A DNA stretch of 64,000 nt from Phytoseiulus persimilis (taxonomy: Eukaryota > Arthropoda > Arachnida > Mesostigmata > Phytoseiidae): NCBI GenBank assembly GCA_037576195.1, contig CM075102.1:43086745-43150744 (forward strand), read 5' to 3'. Below the pieces are notes generated by a model. The model had not been told where the DNA came from and did no database searches. It saw only the letters and a program-made list of their open reading frames with translations. Each line of letters opens with the position of its first letter. Within the stretch, counting starts at the first letter, position 1. This document shows positions 58,480 to 64,000 of the stretch, piece after piece. A program made the position numbers and the translations under genes.

Positions 58480-58905
58480 CTGCAACGGAAATATGGGTCT
58501 CCTGCGAACTTCCGGTCAACAGATGTCTTTAGAGTTCTTCATTCTAATGGACGCGTCGGACTCGCTCACCTGTCGCTGCTGCTGGAACTTGTCCTCGCGG
58601 TTGTCTTCTTCTCTGAACGCAACTCGTACAGAGCCTTGTCGGGAAGGATAAATTGTTGTCGCTGGGAAAGGTTTATTGCCAACAGAGTTCGGTTGAGGAG
58701 CGGAGTTCTGTTCGAGGCGTTGAGCTAGAGCGTATGTCGATACTCCAAGCACAGTCACCAGGAGTCGAAGCGGGGCCTGGAATGGGAGCGGAGGGATTTC
58801 ACTGGCAATTTCGGCCCTTCGGAAGATTAAATCTCATGCATCGCTTCCGAGATTTCTGATACGGCAATAACACTCGGGACGGAGCAAGAAACTCACGGAT
58901 GCCAT
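58114..58905 (-). CDS. Chitin-binding cuticular protein, Rebers-Riddiford (RR) type, 193 aa, three exons
   Basis: Minus-strand exons are 58905-58897, 58776-58570 and 58479-58114, all joined in phase 0 with GT/AG introns of 120 and 90 bp. The protein starts MAS|APLRLLVTVLGVSTYALA, a secretion signal with likely cleavage after Ala21. A Gln/Asn-rich spacer follows, then the RR chitin-binding domain at residues 79-141. Key pieces are PYDFGYNIQDEFGN, ETGDQSGSVRGSYGYTDALG, IYRKVKYIADANGFRAEV and NSNEPG. Known of the family (Chitin_bind_4): extracellular proteins binding chitin fibres in the exoskeleton. The tiny first exon that splits the signal peptide is a hallmark of arthropod cuticle protein genes. 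The GSYGYTDA...GFRA variant is typical of chelicerates. The tail (142-193) is Ala/Pro/Ser-rich. It is convergent with BCL11. Which cuticle or stage uses it cannot be told. Confidence 0.95.
58570..58776 (-). CDS. Cuticle protein exon 2 (signal core and spacer, residues 4-72)
   Basis: On the minus strand the acceptor CCATTCCAG precedes GCCCCGCTTCGACTC and the donor is GTGAGC after a Gln codon. It is 207 bp, exactly 69 codons. It encodes the hydrophobic signal core ending ALA-Q and a Gln/Asn/Arg-rich spacer with the FREEDNREDKFQQQRQ end. Confidence 0.9.
58897..58905 (-). CDS. Cuticle protein exon 1 (Met-Ala-Ser)
   Basis: On the minus strand ATGGCATCC is followed at once by the donor GTGAGT. Three codons only, phase 0. 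It is accepted because the next exon supplies an in-frame hydrophobic signal core that otherwise has no start codon of its own near the acceptor. The ATG context CACGATGG is adequate. Confidence 0.88.
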
Positions 58906-60291
58906 CGTGACGAAAAAGAACGCAAGGAAATTTTGACATCTCACGCTGTCGGGGCTCGGCTTAAGTACGTGAGGAAGGGCTTGCCTCATTAGAAAGCCGC
59001 AGAAAATATCGTTGAGCTCTCTTCACTTGGGGAGGAGGCTAACGGTACTAAACAATCGAATCAATGACTATTGGGTGGGTACAGCTACGCGTCAATGCCA
59101 AATGTGGTGGTGTCATCATCTCTCAGAAATCATTAGCCACTCGTAGAGCCATGGGAAATTCGCTATCCTTCCATCATCTTTTCATGGTTACTCCGGAAGA
59201 TAGAAGTTCGAGAAGCAATAATGAGTGAGTCACAGTGGGAACCGAGGCGCTGCTTCTACTTTTCCCTATTACTCAGCGCGAGAAGCGTTCGGGTGAGAAT
59301 CCGCGACGGATCGAGTTAATGCACCGTAGCCTGGAACCATCCGAAGTTTCGCATTGTCTGTGGTACTGGTTGGGTTCTGGCTTGCTTCACGCTTAGTAAT
59401 CGTCTGGATCCTTCGTAGTCCTAGACCAGCATTGAGATCCAAATCCCGGCTCTTGAGTATTCGATCCATGGAATGGAACTACGAGGGTATGGTCGAGTTC
59501 GACTACCGTCGACTCCGAGTGTGGCATGCCTTTGACGCTCTATAACATCGACCACGAGAACTCAATCTGCAGTGACGCGGTGATCATCCAGCGGCAGTTT
59601 TGCCGCTTTCCGCCGGAACGAGGGCGAGCAGTGTCCCATCCCAATCGGGGTGGAGGGCGGCAACTGTGACCCATAGCGCTGCTTCTGGACAATCAGATGA
59701 TAACTCGAACTGGGAAATTCAGGCATTCATCATTTCCTATCCACATGAGAGGATAGAGGGATGAGCCTCTTATGACTTGGTTCAGTCCATTCATACATTC
59801 ACCCATAGATCCATGGATCGATGGATGGTCATCAATGAACAATGCGCGAACTTTGCAGCTCCAATTATCACTATAAACTGCGAGTTTTGACTCGGATGTA
59901 TTCGTATTTAAACGCCTTAAGCAATTTGTGCGAAACGATACTGGAGCCGGATCGCGAAATAAGTCTATTCTAACCGATAGTCCGTACTGCTCGTTCCGCG
60001 CCCATCTTCCTTCTGCTCGCATCCTCCAGCGCAGTAGCAAATGGGTGTCAAGCCGTGTCTGCCTGAGCCAAATGTCCGCTGTGCGTTTTGCGTAGGCGCA
60101 GGTTGGTAGACTCCGATAGTCTACCGGTCCCAGCGAAGGATCCGAAATTCCGAAGCACATCCCATCCTCTCTGAGGGCTGTTACAGGAATTCCCGTAATA
60201 AATAGAGCGGGGCCGAGTAACTCGACCTGCAATTGGAGCAGATAGCCGTGGATGTGTTGAGAACGTTGTCAGCGAACAAGGAAACCTGCAG
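58906..60291. other. Intergenic region between the cuticle gene start and the receptor gene end
   Basis: No gene was recognised. The first 100 bases upstream of the cuticle ATG should hold its promoter. On the minus strand there is a TACTTAAG word about 55 bases upstream of the ATG, at most a weak TATA substitute. Minus-strand open frames at 59269-59469 and 59693-60232 show no known motif. No clear minus-strand AATAAA was found within 600 bp after the receptor stop. Confidence 0.5.
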
Positions 60292-60535
60292 TCAGATATG
60301 CAGCTTCGCGACAACGTTGATCAGAATTCGAGTCGTCCATTCTAGCACGAGCGTTACGAATGCGCATCCTAGACCACCTGAGTAGATGAAAATTGAGCCT
60401 AGTATATCGTTGAGAGCTATGGGGTCCGCCTTTTCTTCATTCAATGGAGAGTCGTGAACCTGCGACCAGGCGGGAATCTGAGGTAGCTGGTAATCCCTTA
60501 TGAACTTCTGTGGAGACTCGAATAACCACCTCGTC
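60292..60535 (-). CDS. Receptor exon h (last membrane segment, stop)
   Basis: The acceptor ACATTTTCAG precedes GACGAGGTGG. The split codon CG|G gives Arg. It encodes ALNDILGSIFIYSGGLGC then AFVTLVLEW, the IR/iGluR final transmembrane helix preceded by the L-x-x-L-x-G motif and followed by Glu. The short cytosolic tail ends VVAKLHI with stop TGA at 60294-60292. Confidence 0.9.
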
Positions 60536-62819
60536 CTGAAAATGTGATCCAAGTATTCAATCAGAATGTTATCTGTGTCTACTCGAACTCCTCGGAGCTT
60601 CCTTCGCAGTCAACCAACTCACCGGCGGTTAAACTCCGTGATGAAATCCCGGGGAACCGAGTTTTTGTTGAAATACCATGTCACATATACTGTGAGTATA
60701 TATTCCTTCGAGCAGTAGTAATACCCTCTATGAGCCGTCGGTATTTCTCGCCAACCATAGAAGAAGAAGTACTTGAACAGATCGCAAACGCTGATCGTGA
60801 AACCCGTTCCGTTAAAAATTGAATTTGTGGTTTGCATCGATACAGCGTCCTGTGGGAGATCTATGAGTCCCTTCTTCTCGAAGATTTCATCCAGTTCGCG
60901 GTACTCCTTGCTCACTTCAGCCTGCAGCTACATTAGAGGGAAGGACTCATTTTAGGATAATGTCCCGAACCAGCTGTCCGCAACCACACAGTGAGCACGG
61001 ACGAATCCTCACTTTTATCAAGTCTACGATGTATGTTCTACCCAACACGAGCGGTTGCATATTCTTCTCTTCGACTAGCTCTCGTAGGTAGGAGATCCGT
61101 TTCGTCGGGGGCTTGTTCATCATAGAGGCCTTGACGAACGACGAAAACAGGATCGTCAGGAACAAGCAAGTCAGGATGAAGCCGATGACGATCAGGCGGC
61201 TCGGAGCGCTTTTACTGTGGTACTGACCACCTTGACATGAACGAAAAACTGACTTAGAAACTGCGCAATCATTCAATATTTCGGTGATGCGAATATCTTG
61301 ATCGTTGATCCTGATGATTTTTTTTCACTGACTTTGGTTCAGAATGGTTTGATACGCAGATATGACAAGCACTCCGAAGTCGAGTTTCTCGGCTGTCGTC
61401 TCCTCAGCGAATGCACCGCGATTCTCAAGCCACGTAAAGATGAGAACGAGGCTTGCTAAAAACCACGGTGAAACGAACAGAACGCTTGACATCCCTGCAT
61501 CAAGAACTTTGAGAACAGATCCGGAGTCGACATGGTACGCCGTCTTCATTCCTGCGAAAATTGGCACCTTCTTCATCCTTAGATCACGAGGGCTCGTTTG
61601 AGAAGCTTTTCAAACAGAGTTCCGTCGACAGAACCTTGACTTCATGGGTCGACAGCTCCGCTTACCTGTGACGATGACGAACTGTTCATTGGAGAGTGGA
61701 GATCCGGGGATGAAATGACGATCATATGTTTCTAGCATACTATGAGGTCCCAGCGCTACGTCACTCAACTGAAGAGAGAAAGTCACTGAATGTTCATGCA
61801 TACGGTCGTGGAAATCGTGGAGGCATTGAGAGGATGGGGAGGATATTGTTGACGAAATCGCTCACATTGTTTAGGACGGGACCGAACATGCCGGAGCAGC
61901 TTGTCGTGTTGCAGGCGCCCCATCCGTAGTCAGGGGGGACATTGACTTCGTAGGTACAGTTCATGAGACTGCACGCCTGAAAGCCCACGAACAAGGTGTC
62001 AGGATCAGATAATGGGGCGTCAGGATCTGGAGACGCTCAACGCGCTCCACATTTTGTGTTGATGATGAAAGCATACTGATGTTCAGGTGATCGTTTCTTT
62101 CCGTCGAACACTTCCTAAATGCTCCATCGAACTGAGATCGTAAGAGTACGTAAAGCATCCCGGGCGATGGGGGAAATCTCTCCGATGTACCCAATGATTC
62201 CAGATGAAACTGATTTCTGCGACTTGTAAGCATTACTGAACGAGGGAAAATATGTTCGACCGGAGTTGGAGCGACATCATGGGGCGAGCGTAGCGGGAGA
62301 GCGGATGACGACTGCGTTCTCTTCGAATTCGTCACCGTTTGAAGAACAGACCCCGCCTTCTATATAGAGCTCGCTCGTTGTCGCCGAAGAAGCGATGACG
62401 AACGATACCGAACGTCTGGAGACTTGATTCTCTGCCCAGCAACTGAAATCTTCCGCAGGTTTCGAGAGATCCAGGCTGCCACGAGCCGCCGAACGGGACC
62501 GTACGTGCTTCCGAACGTCTCTGTAATCGAATCTAATAATCAACTCGAAGTCGCTGTCCCAAACTCACACTGTGGAAGAGACCTCCGAACCTTCCACCTA
62601 AGATTCCATCGTCCGACAGACTCGCTAGGAACATGAACTGAAAACAAGCCCATAGAAGTGATTTCCCTCAAAGACTATCTGATAGGAGAGTCCGGATCCG
62701 CAAGCTCGACGTCTCCAGGGAGCTTTTTTTTTGCAACTTACAGGAAGAGCCGTCACTCTCAAGTGCACCATTTCGGTTGGCCACAGCACTCGACTGGATA
62801 CTGTGTGCACGCGTATCAT
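60292..62819 (-). CDS. Divergent chemosensory ionotropic receptor (iGluR-related IR), eight exons, about 446 aa as modelled
   Basis: Minus-strand exons: 62819-62742, 62637-62569, 61976-61866, 61768-61666, 61551-61333, 61230-61013, 60921-60623 and 60535-60292. Every join keeps frame (phases 0,0,0,1,1,0,2), giving 446 residues. The order is that of an ionotropic receptor: ligand-binding half S1 (LRVTALPFMFLASLSDDG, then NCTYEV, GWGACNTTSCSGMFGPVLNN, SDVALGPHSMLETYDR with Arg103); first membrane segment (about 144-162); pore region; a second hydrophobic segment (about 206-224) followed by a PPTKRISYLREL motif; S2; final segment (about 412-430) ending in Glu431. Known role of IRs: ligand-gated cation channels in chemosensory dendrites. 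The SYTANLAAF gate motif of true glutamate receptors is replaced by FSSFVKASM, so this is a divergent IR, not a synaptic iGluR. The N-terminus lacks a signal peptide, so the real start may lie upstream. Confidence 0.88.
60623..60921 (-). CDS. Receptor exon g (S2 ligand-binding half)
   Basis: The acceptor TAGCTGCAG precedes GCTGAAGTG; the donor GTGAGT is in phase 2. It encodes the S2 lobe, ending YVTWYFNKNSVPRDFITEFN, which matches the (K)xSPxxxxFN region of IRs just before the last membrane segment. Confidence 0.88.
61013..61230 (-). CDS. Receptor exon f (gate-side membrane segment)
   Basis: The acceptor CATGTCAAG precedes GTGGTCAGT; the donor GTGAGG follows an AAA codon in phase 0. It encodes LIVIGFILTCLFLTILFSSF followed by VKASMMNKPPTKRISYLREL, the usual post-gate layout of IRs. 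An alternative acceptor eight bases inside (GGTGGTCAG) would shift the frame, so it is less likely. Confidence 0.85.
61333..61551 (-). CDS. Receptor exon e (first membrane segment and pore)
   Basis: The acceptor ATTTTCGCAG ends just before GAATGAAG. The donor GTCAGT is a weaker GT site, in phase 1. It carries the hydrophobic LFVSPWFLASLVLIFTWL segment and the following pore region ending ISAYQTILNQ. Confidence 0.88.
61666..61768 (-). CDS. Receptor exon d (S1 with ligand-site arginine)
   Basis: The acceptor TCTCTCTTCAG precedes TTGAGTGAC; the donor GTAAGC is in phase 1. LSDVALGPHSMLETYDRHF aligns with the aDxalgplxit...R motif; Arg103 is the position that binds the ligand carboxylate in glutamate receptors. 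Confidence 0.9.
61866..61976 (-). CDS. Receptor exon c (S1, 37 codons)
   Basis: The acceptor GGGCTTTCAG precedes GCGTGCAGT; the donor GTGAGC follows AACAAT. It encodes MNCTYEVNVPPDYGWGACN and TTSCSGMFGPVLNN. This corresponds to the D-G-x-W-G...W-x-GMxGxL pattern of ionotropic receptor S1 lobes. The preceding 592-bp intron is the only long one in the gene. Confidence 0.85.
62569..62637 (-). CDS. Receptor exon b (S1, 23 codons)
   Basis: The acceptor TTGTTTTCAG precedes TTCATGTTC; the donor GTGAGT follows CACAGT. It reads FMFLASLSDDGILGGRFGG then LFHS. Joined to its neighbours it gives the expected S1 length of about 40 residues between LRVTALP and NCTYEV. It is the least conserved exon; the support is phase, splice sites and length. 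Confidence 0.65.
62742..62819 (-). CDS. Receptor exon a (start of S1, N-terminus uncertain)
   Basis: On the minus strand it encodes MIRVHTVSSRVLW, then LRVTALP before the donor GTAAGT. LRVTALP matches the first strand of the S1 ligand-binding lobe. The ATG at 62819 is in frame, with an upstream stop beyond 62837. A splice acceptor CACACAG just before the codon for the first Ser of SSRVLW (exon then 62800-62742, phase 1) is the alternative. It would imply further 5' exons with a signal peptide. Confidence 0.6.
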
Positions 62820-64000
62820 TCGCCTTTCAAGCTTCAAACTTCAGAAATCTTTGAGATCGATCGATTCGGAAATAATTCATCACTCAGCAGCTGTCAGACC
62901 TTGAGGACCCAACTGGCATTAAATTCGGATCAATATAGGTGGTGGCGTCGTCCGTGACCACACGACTTCGGAGAACCGTTGCAGAGCATATGAATACGTG
63001 GAAACCAAGTCATTCTGTCCATAAGCCTTCAGCTGCGCCCGTAAGTGGATGCTCCTATGCGTGGTCTGTCAATATGCAAAATCGCTCGTTATGGTTTTCA
63101 TAATTTCTGTAGTCCATCATATTGCTTCATCATAGTACCCGGCAGAACATTATGGTTTGCTAAGTCAGGTCTGCGAGAGAGTCGAGTACCTCCGACTCTT
63201 CCTTTAGAACAATCTGTTTACTTTCGCAAGCCTTTGGCGCCTACGATCGTGCCCGACTAGAGACTGGATAGCGCCGCCCCGCACGCAAGAGTGTACACCT
63301 AAGCAAAACATCTCGGGGCAGTAGCGTAGCGAGGGCTTACGCCGAAGATGAGCGGAGGATGATGTAGTCTCAGAGAGTCATCCTGAAAATTCCGTCAGTG
63401 TTCCCGAATCCGAACCCGGGGACTCGAATCTCCCCTGAAAACATTGGGATTGGTTTTGGGTGGAAAGCTAATGTACTCAGAGTGCTTTCAACGCAACGGA
63501 AGCCTCTCAAGAAAAGTCTGCCGCTCGGGACGACCCCGGGAGCACGCCCGGAGAGCCTCGAGTAATGATTGAGCTGCAGAAGTTCATCGTGCATGCGTTC
63601 ACGCATTTTATTGGCATTCGTCTTGAGATACAAAAACCGGAAAGATCAGTTTAAAATTGGATAAGAAAGCTTGGAGCATCCGCAAAGTTAACGATAGCGG
63701 CTCCTCTCAATCTAAGTTGAAACTTACAGCGCGTGATACGGAAACTCATCCGCAACTTATTTGCATCCGGCGGCTACCTCCTCATATCTTTCCTCTGGGG
63801 CATCTCAACAGCCCATAGATAGACAATCTGATTCCGCCAAAGCGGACTCATTCGACTTCTGAGAGTGATCTATCCTGTAGGATCCCGGTGAGACCCTCGC
63901 CGTAGACCGTGGTGACTTTACCACACCGCCATTCTCTGAGTTTTCCACGTTCTGAAGGTTGCCTGGAAGCTGAGCGCGCCTCCCGGGACAGCTATTACTT
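62820..64000. other. Unassigned sequence at the right end
   Basis: No recognisable gene. It may contain 5' exons or the promoter of the receptor gene, given that the modelled N-terminus lacks a signal peptide. Open frames at 63045-63260 (plus) and 63370-63633 (minus) have no motif I know. Confidence 0.4.

Noticed and set aside
60544-60822. 92-codon plus-strand frame
   Set aside because: Antisense shadow of the receptor exon encoding S2; codon pattern and motifs support the minus strand.
61794-61865. Extension of receptor exon c through SDFVNNILPILSMPPRF
   Set aside because: Runs to a stop. The GTGAGC donor at 61865 joins in phase to the SDVALG exon and restores the family motif.
62625-62700. 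Minus-strand IVFEGNHFYGL segment considered as the next receptor exon after LRVTALP
   Set aside because: Resembles a ligand-binding lobe, but the frame ends in a stop with no good donor. The downstream TTCATG exon at 62637-62569 gives correct phase, splice sites and S1 length.

Overview
Origin. The window reads as nuclear DNA of an arthropod, most likely a chelicerate and probably a mite. It carries three recognisable genes with spliceosomal introns: a BCL11/CTIP-type zinc-finger transcription factor, a chitin-binding RR cuticular protein whose signal peptide is interrupted by an intron after three codons, and a divergent chemosensory ionotropic receptor. GC content near one half, dense tetranucleotide simple repeats and very compact 90-120 bp introns in the two small genes would suit a parasitiform predatory mite such as a phytoseiid. 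The species cannot be proved from this sequence alone.

Layout. Positions 1-55,943 are dominated by one plus-strand gene, a BCL11 homologue. Its visible coding exons are 11000-11086, 43929-44234, 54086-55126, 55262-55575 and 55698-55943. They join in phase (1,1,1,0) into 664 residues ending in a stop. The first coding exon, expected to carry the short N-terminal NuRD-binding motif, was not found and is probably upstream of the window. Introns of about 32.8 kb and 9.9 kb make up most of the window. They contain no convincing protein gene, but many cryptically simple repeats (GACC, GGTC, GCCA, GAGC families), one 18-bp-arm perfect hairpin, a perfect 32-bp tandem duplication and a C-run/G-run palindrome. 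A likely 3' UTR runs from 55944 to about 57640, becomes AT-rich and holds an AATAAA at 57611-57616.

From 57.6 kb the architecture changes to small compact genes on the minus strand. A 193-residue cuticular protein lies at 58114-58905 in three exons, convergent with BCL11. An ionotropic receptor lies at 60292-62819 in eight exons and is modelled at 446 residues, with its N-terminus uncertain. Nothing is recognised in 62820-64000.

The genes do not form a pathway: a developmental regulator sits in a large, probably enhancer-rich locus beside two terminally differentiated genes (exoskeleton and chemosensation). The most notable protein-level observation is that the BCL11 homologue keeps the N-terminal C2HC finger, the single following C2H2 finger, the acidic region and the C-terminal three-finger DNA-binding block. 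It has no central finger pair in the place where vertebrate BCL11A/B carry one.
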